A DNA stretch of 64,000 nt, from positions 29,032,947-29,096,946 of the forward strand of contig NC_054881.1 in NCBI RefSeq assembly GCF_018320785.1, read 5' to 3'. A program made the position numbers and the translations under genes. Under the pieces are notes generated by a model, which saw nothing but the letters and a program-made list of their open reading frames with translations, was not told where the DNA came from and did no database searches. The stretch's first letter is position 1; each line of letters begins with the position of its first letter. The stretch is from Cheilinus undulatus. Taxonomy: Eukaryota > Chordata > Actinopteri > Labriformes > Labridae. Shown piece after piece: positions 1 through 12,252 of the stretch.

Positions 1-376
1 TAAACACATAGATCCAGAAATCAGATTAACGATTTATTGAAGATGAAGATGAAAGGATGGATGAATGGGTGGATGGATGGATGGATGGTTTTATTAATTT
101 ATGCATCCAATATGTTACACGAGGAGTGAGGAATTGCTTCAGCTTCTCATATGGGTCCTTTAAGGTAGACAAACAATTCTAAGTCTCTAGATCTTCTTTG
201 TGGTTTCAGTGGTCAAACAACTTCTACTTAAGTGCTGTGGCAGCATGGACAGAGCAGGCTCAAGGACAAAGGGAGGCCGATAACCACACCCATCTCTTAA
301 ATAACCTCTTGAGGCTCCTCCTCCCTGCTCTGCCATGATTGTCTCAGTAGGACTGAGGATTTGAGATTTTTAACAC
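1..376. other. left flank, no gene seen
   Basis: No open frame or exon pair is convincing here. A short GGAT-type microsatellite lies at about 63-88. The stretch ends where the first hsp30 duplication unit begins. Confidence 0.5.
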
Positions 377-1034
377 TGACAAATATCAAAAGTTATCCTT
401 GCTGACTGTCACATAGGATTATGCAATCGTGAGATTTAGCTGTGTCCCTCTCTATCATTGTTACATATTTGCAGGTTTACCTCTTGTTCAAAAACCTTTT
501 TTCATTTTTTTAAAGCATTACTTTCCTATATTACATAAACAATATCAGACAACTGGTTCATAGACAATAAAAACCTCAGAAATCTGTTGTGATAAAATTG
601 ATTTCCACATCTGTAACCCAAGTGTACGAGTCCTCTTCTAAAAGCCCAAAGATGCAAAAAACATTCAAAATATAAAAAGTCTCATTTAAAACAGCTTCAT
701 CTGTGAACAAAGACTTCATGAGGCTACTTAAAGTTTTATTTTGAAAATATACATGCATTATAAAGTGTCTCCTTTGAATGATGTATACACCACAGAAAAA
801 AAAAACACTTGTTATTCAACTGTATGTTGACCTTCAGATCTGTGAATAATTTGTAGCCAGAAAAATGAAATCCTGATCAAAGAGATGAACAAGAATAAAG
901 TTTTACTAGACACATATTATTAAAAATGCTCAGTGGTACAGAAGACGCCAAACAACATTGACTCAAAAGTGCAAAAGCATTTATGTTCATCATTTAACAC
1001 ATATATTAAAGACAATGATGATATTGCTCCAGCA

Positions 1035-1682
1035 TCATGTAGATGAGTCCATGTTTTCAGGGTTGTCCTGTGTGCTGTCGTGTGTCTCTGTGGTGCTGCT
1101 GTCTGTGTGTGAACACACACCCTGTTGTGTTTTCTCCTCCAAGCTCCTCTTGATAGTCAGCTCTCTCTCAGTCTCCTCAGCACATGGATCTCTGGCCGCC
1201 TGGATGTGGAGTTTCCCGTCTGGAGCCAGGTAGCAGCTGAGCGCTTCAGGGTTCAGGCCTTCAGGCAGATCAAACTCCTGTCTGAACTCCTGGAGAGTGT
1301 AAGAGGAGCAGCCTGTCCCATCCTCCTCATTCTTCTCCGTCCTCCCGCTGACTCTCAGCTTCCTGCCCACCTGCCGTACACTCAGCTCCTCTGGGGAAAA
1401 GCCCTGGGTGTCCAGAGTCAGGCCAAAGTGCTCTCCATCTTTGTCCAGCTGGAAGGAGACTGCTTTCATGGCCAGGCTGCTTTGGAAAGGCTCTTTTTTC
1501 TCCATCATGTTGTCCTGAAGTTTGTCCACCATCTCCAGCCTGCTCAGGACCTCTTGTAGGTTTTTGTGCAGCAGATCCTGCTGGTACAGCAGAGGTCTGA
1601 CCTGTGGCCACAGACTGCGGACAGGCCAGTACAAGCCCACGACTGGACCGAGAGCAGACTGGAGTCCATGAGAGCACAGCAT
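1035..1682 (-). CDS. hsp30: small heat-shock protein, HSP30 type
   Basis: A single-exon gene for a 215-residue small heat-shock protein, an ATP-independent chaperone that binds unfolding proteins in the cytosol. The N-terminus starts MLCSHGLQSALGP, the typical fish HSP30 beginning, so the ATG at 1680-1682 is chosen over upstream in-frame codons that lack an ATG. The alpha-crystallin domain spans about residues 75-165, with the SPEELSV strand near 96-102 and the QEFDLPEG segment near 135-142. The tail after it is polar and rich in Ser, Thr and Asp, as in the family, and the length is normal. A TATA box and a canonical heat-shock element lie just upstream, so heat induction is likely. A second, broken copy lies 2.2 kb away on the same strand. 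Family assignment is strong; the exact paralogue name is not settled. Confidence 0.92.
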   Translation of the reverse strand: MLCSHGLQSALGPVVGLYWPVRSLWPQVRPLLYQQDLLHKNLQEVLSRLEMVDKLQDNMMEKKEPFQSSLAMKAVSFQLDKDGEHFGLTLDTQGFSPEELSVRQVGRKLRVSGRTEKNEEDGTGCSSYTLQEFRQEFDLPEGLNPEALSCYLAPDGKLHIQAARDPCAEETERELTIKRSLEEKTQQGVCSHTDSSTTETHDSTQDNPENMDSST

Positions 1683-1786
1683 CTTTACTGAGTCGTGTCC
1701 TCTGGCTGTGAGATCAAACACTTTCAGCGTGTGTCTTCTCTTCTGTCTTGTGTCAGTTCTGTCTCAACAGTGGGACTGTCCCAGCT

Positions 1787-1830
1787 CTTATACTCTCAGT
1801 CAGGGAGCTCCAGAGTGTTCAGGAACTTTC
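1787..1830 (-). promoter_or_regulatory. hsp30: heat-shock promoter of hsp30
   Basis: Read on the minus strand, TATAAG lies at 1787-1792 and a perfect three-unit heat-shock element, TTCnnGAAnnTTC, lies at 1818-1830. This is about 105-150 bases upstream of the ATG. The element is the known binding pattern of HSF1 trimers; heat regulation is inferred. Confidence 0.8.
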
Positions 1831-2299
1831 CTGTCATTTCCACGGCTTTCCACAAGGGGGAGCTGTTACTCACAAGTCTGACGTCATTTCTCAGACCCCT
1901 GGTGTACACGGGTTGGAACTGTCTATGATTCAAAGTCCATGAGTAACCAGACAATCACAGACAACTGACAAACTTCAATTAAGTTTCTTTTTTAAAACAT
2001 TTTTATACATTGTTTTAAACATTTTTCCCCACATTTGAGCAACCATTTAGCTGAGATCTGAGACATTTAGGTATAGTTTTGCTCCACTCTAGATATATGA
2101 GTTCTTTTCAATTTCATGACAATACAGTTTAAATCTGTTTTTGTGTGCCAGATAATGTCATTTCTATGTTGAATGTGTGTTGGCTGGTTACAGAAATTAT
2201 TGTGAAATGTAAAGTTTGATATGACTGAGAAGTAGGGGAAAATGTAGTGATTATGATCTTAACCTGAAAAAATAATTTATCCAATCAATTATTTTGTTT

Positions 2300-2515
2300 T
2301 TTATTTATTGATGTATTTATTTTGATTAGTTGGGCTCTACCAAACCTTTTCTACAGAGATAGGGTAGTGGACAGAGCTGGAAACAGGGGTGACAGAGAGA
2401 CAGTGAGGAAGAGGGGAATGAAATGCAGAAATGGAGCCACAGGCTGGATTTGAATGGAAGCCACTCATATTGGAGGACAACAGCCTCTGTCCATGGAGCA
2501 CACAGACATAAACAT
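2300..2515 (-). mobile_element. tRNA-derived SINE-like repeat
   Basis: A degenerate copy of a common fish SINE-like repeat. It shares its pyrimidine-rich body and its CATGGACAGAGGCTG-type head with the copies near 21290-21480 and 28478-28657. It sits between the two hsp30 duplication units. Confidence 0.55.
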
Positions 2516-3229
2516 GAGGCAAACAACAACCTATAAAATATATATAAAATAAAAACCCCGACAAATATCAAAAGTTATCCTTGCTGACTGTCACAAAGGA
2601 TTATGCAGTCGTGAGATTTAGCTGTGTCCCTCTCTATCATTGTTACATATTTGCAGGTTTACCTCTTGTTCAAAAACCTTTTTTTTCATTTTTTTAAAGC
2701 ATTACTTTCCTATATTACATAAACAATATCAGACAACTGGTTCATAGACAATAAAAACCCCAGAAATCTGTTGTGATAAAATCGATTTCCACATCTGTAA
2801 CCCAAGTGTATGAGTCCTCTTCTAAAAGCCCAAAGATGCAAAAAACATTCAAAATAAAAAAGTCTCACTTAAAACAGCTTCATCTGTGAACAAAAACTTC
2901 ATGAGGCTACTTAAAGTTTTATTTTGAAAGAATACATGCATTATAAAGTGTCTCCTTTGAATGATGTATACACCACAAAAAAAAAACAAACAAAAAAAAA
3001 CACCTGTTGTTCAACTGTATGTTGACCTTCAGATCTGTGAATAATTTGTAGCCAAAAATCTGAAATCCTGATCAAAGAGATGAACAAGAATAAAGTTTTA
3101 CAAGACACGTTTTATTAGAAATGCTCAGTGGTACAGAAGACGCCAAACAACACTGACTCAAAAGTGCAAAAGCATTTATGTTCATCATTTAACACATATA
3201 TTAAAGACAATGATGATATTGCTCCAGCA

Positions 3230-3861
3230 TCATGTAGATGAGTCCATGTTTTCAGGGTTGTCCTGTGTGCTGTCGTGTGTTTCTGTGGTGCTGCTGTCTG
3301 TGTGTGAACACACACTCTGTTGTGTTTTCTCCTCCAAGCTCCTCTTGATAGTCAGCTCTCTCTCAGTCTCCTCAGCACATGGATCTCTGGCCGCCTGGAT
3401 GTGGAGTTTCCCGTCTGGAGCCAGGTAGCAGCTGAGCGCTTCAGGGTTCAGGCCTTCAGGCAGATCAAACTCCTGTCTGAACTCCTGGAGAGTGTAAGAG
3501 GAGCAGCCTGTCCCATCCTCCTCATTCTTCTCCGTCCTCCTGCTGACTCTCAGCTTTCTGCCCACTCAGCTCCTCTGGGGAAAAGCCCTGGGTGTCCAGA
3601 GTCAGGCCAAAGTGCTCTCCATCTTTGTCCAGCTGGAAGGAGACTGCTTTCATGGCCAGGCTGCTTTGGAAAGGCTCTTTTTTCTCCATCATGTTGTCCT
3701 GAAGTTTGTCCACCATCTCCAGCCTGTTCAGGACCTCTTGTTGGTTTTTTGTGCAGCAGATCCTGCTGGTACAGCAGAGGTCTGACCTGTGGCCACATTC
3801 CAGGCCTGTACAAGTCCAGGACTGGACTGAGAGCAGACTGGAGTCCTTGAGAGCCCAGCAT
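3230..3861 (-). pseudogene. hsp30 pseudogene, two frameshifts
   Basis: A close copy of the intact hsp30 gene starting MLGSQGLQSALSP at 3859-3861. Relative to the intact copy it has one extra T in a T-run near 3746 and lacks 11 bases near 3564-3565; both break the frame, so the protein is read in three different frames. A 6-base in-frame loss lies near 3795. The C-terminal part, from GRKLRVS to the stop at 3230, stays open in the original frame. The promoter TATA box and heat-shock element are kept. It is therefore probably transcribed on heating but cannot give a full small heat-shock protein, unless the frameshifts are assembly errors. Confidence 0.8.
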
Positions 3862-3940
3862 CTTCACTGAGTTCACTGAGTTCTCCTCTTTTCTCTTCTG
3901 TCTTGTGTCAGTTCTGTCTCAACAGTGGGACTGTCTTTGC

Positions 3941-3985
3941 TTTTATACTCTCAGCCAAGGAGCTCCTAAGTGTTCAGGAACTTTC
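3941..3985 (-). promoter_or_regulatory. heat-shock promoter of hsp30 pseudogene
   Basis: On the minus strand TATAAAA lies at 3941-3947 and TTCnnGAAnnTTC at 3973-3985, at the same spacing as in the intact copy. Confidence 0.75.
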
Positions 3986-4026
3986 CTGTCATTTCCACGG
4001 CTTTCCACCAGGGGGAGCTGTTACAT

Positions 4027-4690
4027 AAGATGGCTCCACCAATCCAACACTCCTAAACATTTTTTATAGGATTATGTTCAGTTTAACCATGTTTAATTTT
4101 TGATATACAACAACTATTTAAAAGAAATCATTATGCATCATGTATTTTTAAACCAATCAGCAGTCTCAGCATTATGGCAGTGTTGCTTTGAAACGTAAAC
4201 CGAACGCCCTCTCCTGCTGCACGCAATTGTCAACAAAAATAATAGTATAGACCACAATACAATCATTACCAAATATTTTTAAAAAGTAGGACCTCAACTC
4301 CTTAGATAGTTTCTGAAGCTAAATGCGTTGTGTAATTTTGCTAGGTAGTGGTTGACAGATACGTTTTCCTCCTTGTTAAACCCTAATCTTTCTAAGATCA
4401 GCTCCTAACCAGTTGACTTTTTTGTGAATACGGTACATGCTGTTTCAGGAACACTATGATCACCATCTTCAAGCGTAGGTGAAAAATGTCTTTCTTGATG
4501 AGATAAATCCCATTAAATGGGGGTTTTGTTCTGCCACACCAACAGATTAAATCCAAGCACTGTGATACAGCAGTCATTCCTATTTAATAACCGTAATAGA
4601 CTGCATCGTGAATGTCTGAGTGGAATGGGCTGCAATAACACGCTCCTTTTCCTTTTTGTGAATGAGAGCGGCGTCCCCGTGATCCCGTCA
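4027..4690. other. spacer between hsp30 and stbd1
   Basis: No exon or repeat is recognised. The right end is moderately GC-rich and grades into the promoter of the plus-strand gene. Confidence 0.4.
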
Positions 4691-4757
4691 GCCAATCAGC
4701 AGCCCGCACCTGCACTCCTTTGCAGCTCTGCAGCAACAAGAGGTCACAACACTTAAA
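4691..4757 (+). promoter_or_regulatory. stbd1: candidate stbd1 core promoter
   Basis: GCCAAT (CCAAT box) at 4691-4696 and an A/T-rich TTAAAA at 4752-4757 lie 120-180 bases before the start codon at 4874. The order and spacing fit a CCAAT plus weak TATA promoter; this is inference from sequence only. Confidence 0.4.
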
Positions 4758-4873
4758 AACGTGGAGGGAAGAGCACAGCAGAATCTAAGCAGCACGCAGC
4801 AGCCTCAGTGTGATCGCCAGGCCTTCATACAGCAACACCTTTAAGGAGCGTGTGGTCCTCAGACTCGACAACA

Positions 4874-7800
4874 ATGTCACTGAAAAACGGCAACACGGTA
4901 GCCGTGGAGAGACGCATGGATCTAGCATCTCTGTTCTGCATGATCGGGCGGCACGGTCCCGCCGTTGCCGTTGCTGTCATAGCGATGGTGTCCGTGCTGG
5001 CGGGTTTCATCATTTACAGGACCGTGAAGGGGAAGCGGAGGAAGGCCACAGCCGACAGTGATGACAAGACCCCCGGAGCTGAGAGAGACGCATCGGTCCA
5101 GCCGAGCCCAGAGGAATTACACCCCCCTGTAGAGGCAACAGGTAAAATAATCCAAAATTTACGTAATCAAGTAACCTGTGTCACCCACTGCAGTCTGCGG
5201 AGTGTTAGTCACTGTTTGAAGATTAGCCTATGAGTGATGATAGGGCTGGGCGATTTGGCTCAAAATCTTAGTCCATATTTTTGAATGGTGATACACATAC
5301 AAGCGACTTTTTGTCTGTGAAGAAATAACTGATTGTCTCAATACTAGAAATCGCCTATAAACGTTGATATGATTCACGTGAAAGTGAAAAAAATTGATAC
5401 CAAAATTTGATAACCTAAAAATATGTGTCTGAATACAAGTTAAGTAAATTTTTTGCAGCAGAGATGTTATGCGCTACACATCATGCAGACATGCAAGTCT
5501 CAGTTTCTTCTAGAATAGTTTCCAAAAATCTTTGTTTTCCCGTGTGTTTTGATGTTTTCGCTACTTAAAGATAAGAATTGATCAATCCCCTCAATACAAC
5601 AATTCATATCAAATTGGCATCACAAGTCAAAATAATCACCATTAGATATTTTTTTCAAAACCATTCAGCCGTAATTTGCCATATCTAATATTGTGTTGAT
5701 TATCTCATTTATTGATTGTATTTGTTGAAAAATGCATAAGATGAGCAACTTAAGATATAATTGTTTTTTAAAAAAATGTAACATGCTGTTACAATATCCC
5801 AAATTTTAATGATTGGTTGTAACAAAAAGTGAGAGTGCATTTTCTAAGTTGTCCACATATATTGGCAACATCTGGAGAAGTAAGCGGAGCTGAGAAGAAG
5901 CTGAAGAAACGTAGAACTGCATTTACAGATGCCAATGTATTTGTGAATTCACACAGTTTTCTGGAGTTTGCATGTAATTTTTGAGAATTGAAAATGAGAA
6001 AATACATAGTATTGCATGTCTAGGACTATTTAAATGGCCTTAAATGTTTTCAAATTAGATTCCGTAAATAACTCGATATTTCTCCATTTAGACTAAACAT
6101 TTCAAATTGATAATCTGATAATTCCTGTTAGTTGTTCTTGATGCAAACTGTTACAGAAAATAGGCTAAGTCCTGGCATTTTTTTCCCTAATCAACATAAA
6201 GTATATTGATACAAACAATGCTTCAACCCTTTATCTTGTTATGATAGCTTAAAAATCTTAACAGTTATTTTCCCGCCCTAGGTGATGATTTGACTTTTAA
6301 GACCTGTCTGTGCCTTCTTAATTTAAGTTTGTACATTGCAGCACTGCAGATACAGTAACATAACACCAGAGATCTTAAGAGGGTACTACAGACTATATCT
6401 GTGTAGCCTATTTTAATAGCTGAGTTGTGTTACAGTGATACTATAGAAAATCTGAATAGACTGACATAGCATAGCCAGAGTACTATTAAACCACTCAGAG
6501 GTGTCAGATTATTAGTTATTATTAGTAGGTGTGTTGCTTGCACATGAATGCAAATGTAATAGGTAATATGTAATAATGACACAGGTTACATAATACAATG
6601 TACAGATTACTATAGGCCTATACCTAATCACAGATAGATAAAATTGAGTAACAAGGTTGCACAAGAAGATAGGTCCTGGACAAGTCAACTAATGGAGGCA
6701 ACACTAATACAACAAACAATGCTGATTGATTATTTGTGCTGTGATTAGGTGTTGTGATTTCTTGCCGTTTTACAATGGTACAAAGGTGAATAACACAAAA
6801 TGCAAAGTACAAAAACATCTTTCGTAGGCTGGTTGTTCAGTCAGCCACTTTTTAATCAATTAAATTATCCTCTAATCAATTTGTTGTTTTTAGTAGTCCA
6901 GTTCCTGTAGTAGTAACTTACAATTCATGAAAGTAAACTATATTACATATTACTTGAAATTGTATTTTTCTTTTGTTGAAAGTATTTTAAAAAGTTATTG
7001 TGTTGTTGTGACGGTATTTTTTTCTCTATTCTCTTACAGACCTGAGTGATGACGGCTCATTGGATTTGAAGGAGGATGATGATCTGACTCAAAATGATAA
7101 CACAATAAGGCGTCGCTCTGCTGCTGCTGCTGCTGCTCCTGCTGAGAAAGCACCCTCACCTTATTATCCTCCTATGATGAAAGACATCCAAGTACCAGAA
7201 AACCAGTACACCTCTTCAGATGACACAGTGGGAATGGCATTTGTCGAGCACTCTTACAGAGTAGCTGAGACTTGTGCAGAAGAGGCCAGTCAGAGCCTGC
7301 TAAGTGGTGCTGACACTGAAGCTGAAATGGTGGTTGAGGATTCAGTTTATTGCTACCACATTACAACAAATGACATTACTGAGGATGTCATGGAAGAGGT
7401 CCATGATATAAAAAGCTGTCTAAAGGAGCCTGATGAGAATCATGATGAGGAAGAGAAGGTAAATGGCATCTGGACACCCATTTCTGTGTGCTAAATATGA
7501 TACAGGGTTTTCCCCTGACGCTGTCTGAAGGCAGCAAAGTCCAGTTACCAACACATTTAAAGTTAATTGTTACATTTTAGTACCTTGCAACTTTTTGCAA
7601 CATTAAGGCACAAGCATGTTAATCAAATAGGAAAAGAAATGAGTTAAAAAAACACAGTTTATCACTTCTACAATTGGCTTTTATCATGATAACTACTGAG
7701 CTTAACAGAAGAAGAACAGAAGAAGTTTTTGTAGCTTTGAAATTTCCCATCTTATGCTTCTTGGGCCCACCTAAACCCTTGTACAGCCATATTGTGAAAC

Positions 7801-10800
7801 TTTATCATATTTTTGATTCATTAACACATCATCATCAGCAAATGTGTTGTTTTCTGATTAATTAGCATTACTCAGAAATTATTTGTGGGGTCAAAAAATA
7901 CAATTAAAGGGCCACTGCCATTTATTAGAATTGGGAAGTGAGCAGCATAGTATAGTGCCACGAGTTAAAACCTCTTACTGTGTTTTGCTACTTCTTGCTA
8001 CTTTTTTCAAAAGTGTAAAAGACAAATGTGAATGTGCTAGAGTCAGAAAAACAGCTAATTTACATCTGTAGCCCCATTGCACGTAGTACATAAAGACACA
8101 GGCAAACATAACTTGCAGTGTGCAAACACACAATAACAATATTATTATAAACTGCTGTATAAAGTGCAAAGTGTATGTTGTAAAGTGTTTTAAAGTGTTT
8201 TAAAGTGCAAGGAGTCATGTTCCTCATGTTTGTTTGCAGACACAGGTCAATTTCTATTAAAAAAAAAAAGCTTGTAGCAGTTATAACACATGCATGTCTA
8301 AGCAAAAAAGACTTCCTGCCATTGTTTTGGATCATTTTTTATCGTCATTGCTTCTGTGCCACTGTACTTCTATCCTTGTTCAAGTACTTTTTTTAAAGAT
8401 TTGGAGCTTGGACCCAGTGGGCCTACATCCATTTCTGGTTGACCTCGTTCTCTTTGTGTTTTTAAATTAGGACAGGGTGCCAAAGCCACCATTAATTTGT
8501 CTGAATATATAGTCTTGGCTGTAATTTTATCTGCTGTCTGAAGTGTTACATCTGAGATTTTGCCTTCTTTTTTTGTGTTTAGGTAATGAAGGAGGAATTC
8601 CAAGAAGCTGAGGGTGCAATCATAGACCGGGATTCATCTGACAGGAAAACCAAACAAGAGGGCAAAACCAGTCATATCAGTGAAAACGTTGATGTTAAGG
8701 GCGTAAGCGTTAATGAATTCCCAGGTGAGAGAAACAGAATGGGATCCAGCTTGGAAGAACCTGTCATTTATTTGGAAGATGCACCTGTCCCTTGTATTTG
8801 TAACATCAATGATGAGGAGCTTGTGGAAGAGAATATAGATAGTGTTGTTTTCAGCAATACTGGCAGTTTTCACCTCTCTACAGAGGAGGAGAAGAAAGCT
8901 GAGTGTGAGGTGGCAGAGGAGGAGTGTAAAGATTACTGGCTAATTACCCAACAAGCTGTGATTCACTCTTCAACATCTGAACAAGATATAAATCTACCAT
9001 CTACTAAGCAGGACCAGAGCGATCATGCCACAGATGAGGTGGTTCCTCTGATTCAGGATCATGTTGAAATGTCTAAGGAAGTTTCTGGTAAAGAACAAGT
9101 GAACAAACTTACTGCTATTGACACAGACATGCCACAGCTCAATGAGAATGAAGGAGAGATTGAACAAAAGAAGAGAAATGGGTTTACTTGTAGTCAAGAG
9201 GATGTTGTTCTTGATGACAGTGATGATAAAATGAAAGGGAACAGGTTGGAAAATGATGACATTGCTGCCCATATTGAAGAATGTGAGACTTTGATTGTTG
9301 AAAACAACCCTGATCTGTGCTGTTTGAGTGCACACATAAAAGCAGAAACCAAAAACGATGGTCTCTCAGGGGTCATCACTGATGCAAAAACTGACATTGA
9401 TACTGAGGATAAGACACTGAGGATTGATACTGAGGATAAGGCTACTGATTCTACAATTCTGGGGTCTCAGATGCCTTCCCATGATGCTGGCAGTGAGCCT
9501 GAAAACACTGAAAATGACACAACAGTGTTGTTGGAAGAAAAATGCACTGACCTGGTGTGTGAGTCTGATGTTCCTTCTTGCCCAGAAGACCAACAAAGTA
9601 TCCAAAAGATACAAAATGAAGATATTGACAAGGCTGGTGAAAACATTAATTTCTCTATAACAGCTGAAGAAGTAACTCCTCCACATGTGTCCTCTTGCTA
9701 CAGAGAGCAGAAAACTGTTGAAAAGATTGATCATGACTTTGAGAGTGTTGCTGCTATTGCTGATGCTCTTGTAAGTATAACTGCGGCTGAAGAAACACCT
9801 TTTCCTCAACTGATTTGCCAAGATCAACAAAGTGACCAAATGGACAGTCCAAATTTGGATGTGACAGAGGTAACTTTTGCTTCTGATACTGCTGTGTGCA
9901 ATAATGTTTGCCCTAACGCACTTTTAATTGCACAAGAAATGACTTCCTCTGACATGTTATCTTCCCCCCAAGACCAACAAAATGACCATGGGAAAAATTC
10001 TGAAACTTTTGATGAGGTGGAGGTTGCTGCTGCATCTGATGCCCCTGCTTGCAATGCTAGCTTGATCGAGCCATTTATAGCTGTAGAAAAACCTCATCCT
10101 GACTCAATGCCCCCCAACCAAAACCGATTAGTTATTGATTTGGAAAATACTGAAACTCCAGATGAAACAAGAGCTACTTCTGTTTCTGATACATTTGCTT
10201 GTGATAAGGCCAGCATTGCTTCAACTACAATATCTGAAGAAACATCTCATGAAGACATGATGTCCGTCTGCCAAGATGGACTTAGTTATTCAGTGAAAGA
10301 TAATGATTTTCCTGGAATGACCACTGGTGTTGCCCCTGTGGCTGTAGACATTAGCTCTCCCATGTGTCCAATTTATTTGCCATCTTTCGAGCAAAGTGAG
10401 CTGTGTGATAATGACTTATCATCTCCTGGTCTTGGTAAGGAGAGTGGGATTTCAAGCATGGCTGTCAGCCCAGACCTTCAAGATGCCAGTAATGCATTTG
10501 ATGTGACTGTTGAAAATATTGTGGTTCCAGTCAGAGACTGTGATCTTCTGTTTTCTGCACCAACAGAATCTAGATATAGCCTCTTTGCTACTGATGTAGC
10601 TGTATCTTACAGTAATGAAAATAAAGCAGCTATGATATTTGGACCCTATCCCTCACATCCACCGAAGCCATCCCACAGTGATGTTGAAGACTGGATAAAT
10701 TCTGAATCTTTTGCAGCCAATGAGGACATGTTTGGTCATGAGATTGAGGATAGGTACCACAGAGAAATGGATCAGTTTATGGCACAGATAGTCGACAGTG

Positions 10801-11528
10801 TTACTTGCCTTGCTGATGAGTTAAAAGAGGAGACAGAAAAGAAGGCTGTTGAGGTTGTAAGGATAATTGAGAAGAAAGCAGAAGTAGGTGTTGAAAAGAA
10901 AGGAGAGTCAAAAGAAGAAGAGGATGAAGCAGTAGACTTTGAAAAGACTGACATCAGTATCATGGAGGCGACTATGGACAATAATGAATGGATCACAGAT
11001 AGTAACTACCCAGTACTTCCATGGATGAACCTTTCTGCCCCAACTATTGCCCAAGACCACACAAAACAAAACAAGATGTCCACTGAAGAGAGCTCTGCTG
11101 AGACAGAAAACACTTGTTTAGATACAACAGATGTCCCACCTGCCACTGAGGTCAAACAAAGCTGCACTCTCTCCCCTGCTGATGAAAACTCTGAAAATTA
11201 CAAAAAGGTTCTAGCTGTCCAGCCTATGCCCCAGAGCGTCAACGTTACCTTCCGTGTCCATTATTTTCCTCAGTCACCATATCAGACGGTGGCTGTCACA
11301 GGAAACCAGCAGGAACTGGGGAACTGGAAGGAATTCATCCCACTCGAAAGGGCCAAAGATGGGCACTGGGCCGTATTGGTCAGCCTGCCTGCAGAGAGCC
11401 ATGTGGAGTGGAAGTTTGTGCTGTTGGACAAGGGGGAGGTGTGTCGCTGGGAGGAATGCGGTAACCGCCTCCTGGAGACAGGATCCGGAGATGACTTGCT
11501 TGTGCACAAATGGTGGGGATTCTTGTAA
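4874..11528 (+). CDS. stbd1: starch-binding domain protein 1-like (CBM20)
   Basis: Three coding exons, 4874-5141, 7040-7458 and 8583-11528, all with GT-AG borders and matching phases, give 1210 residues. Residues about 29-48 form one membrane helix, followed by a basic KGKRRK stop-transfer. Residues 91-1110 are acidic and low in complexity, with a poly-Ala run in exon 2 and degenerate 40-50-residue repeats at about 561-835. Residues 1115-1210 are a CBM20 domain; the two ligand-stacking tryptophans are the GNW (1144) and the RWEE (1185) tryptophans, followed by the conserved GNR. This layout (N-terminal anchor, C-terminal CBM20) is that of STBD1, which tethers glycogen to membranes for glycophagy. 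Mammalian STBD1 is only about 360 residues, so the middle is hugely expanded. Candidate Atg8-interacting motifs are YPVL (1038) and WMNL (1043). The start is an ATG with A at -3. Orthology is inferred from domain order. Confidence 0.83.
5142..7039 (+). other. stbd1: stbd1 intron 1
   Basis: A phase-1 intron of 1.9 kb with GT-AG ends. Near 5243 it contains sequence resembling the end of a fish MITE (GGGCTGGGCGATTTGGC); otherwise it is A/T-rich with no open frame of note. Confidence 0.6.
7459..8582 (+). other. stbd1: stbd1 intron 2
   Basis: A phase-0 intron of 1.1 kb. The acceptor is TTTAG at 8578-8582 after a T-rich tract, directly before GTA ATG of exon 3. No gene or clear repeat is seen inside. 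Confidence 0.65.
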
Positions 11529-12252
11529 GAAGTGAGCTAAGAGGAATGATTGTGGCATGATCTGTCACTGCTCAGTACTGAATATTGGACTTAATTCTAG
11601 TAAGATTTATTTTCAGGCTCACTTAGGAACTGCAAAAAAAACAGTTAGGTAAAAATGACTTCTAATGATCTGTTGGCAGGATTTAAAAAACCTATTTTCA
11701 GTTCTTAATAGATAAGTATGTTTCCAGAATTTCAAAATGTTTTTATTATTGATTACAGTTACGGTAAAAACAGATTAGCTTGTTCATGTTTTTATCTTTG
11801 ACAACAAAAATATGTTATCTTACACAGTCACGGCTTGTGATAAGCATTTTTACTACTGCCTGAAATTGTATTGACTAGAAAGTCATTAAATCAATCGCTG
11901 CAGCTCATTGTTTTAGAATCTAATTTACAATGGAAAAGTCTTACAATTTTTAATCTTAAACCTTGTTTAGCCCCAATTCCTTGACCTGCAAATTTAGAAC
12001 ACAGTGATTACTGGAGTCCATGGTAATCTGATGGGATTGCCCTTGATATGGCCAGTCATTAAATGGATCTTTCAGGGCACTGAAAGGATTTCCATTAGGA
12101 GAGCAGTATTACATTAAAAAAAAAACATTTTGTGTGGCTTTATCAATGATTATGCAAACTACACTTCTTTAGAAATGCAAGTTTTAAATTTTATAAGAAG
12201 AGTATCTTATATTGTCTGTATGCTGCTTGAAAACTCCCAATGATGTATTAAA

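Larger units (their letters stand above)
377..1876. repeat. hsp30: tandem duplication unit 1 (hsp30)
   Basis: This 1.5 kb segment matches 2560-4026 along its whole length, including 3' flank, coding region and promoter, with scattered substitutions and small indels. Both units lie in direct orientation, so this is a tandem gene duplication rather than retroposition; the copied promoters support that. Confidence 0.85.
2560..4026. repeat. tandem duplication unit 2 (hsp30)
   Basis: Second copy of the 377-1876 segment. A consensus AATAAA poly(A) signal (minus strand, 3111-3116) is present here, while the matching site in unit 1 has changed. Confidence 0.85.

Noticed and set aside
1125-1559. 144-codon plus-strand frame over hsp30
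   Set aside because: It is the antisense shadow of the alpha-crystallin coding region; the minus-strand frame matches a known family.
9366-9839. 157-codon minus-strand frame inside stbd1 exon 3
   Set aside because: It is antisense to a long, continuous coding exon and shows no domain.
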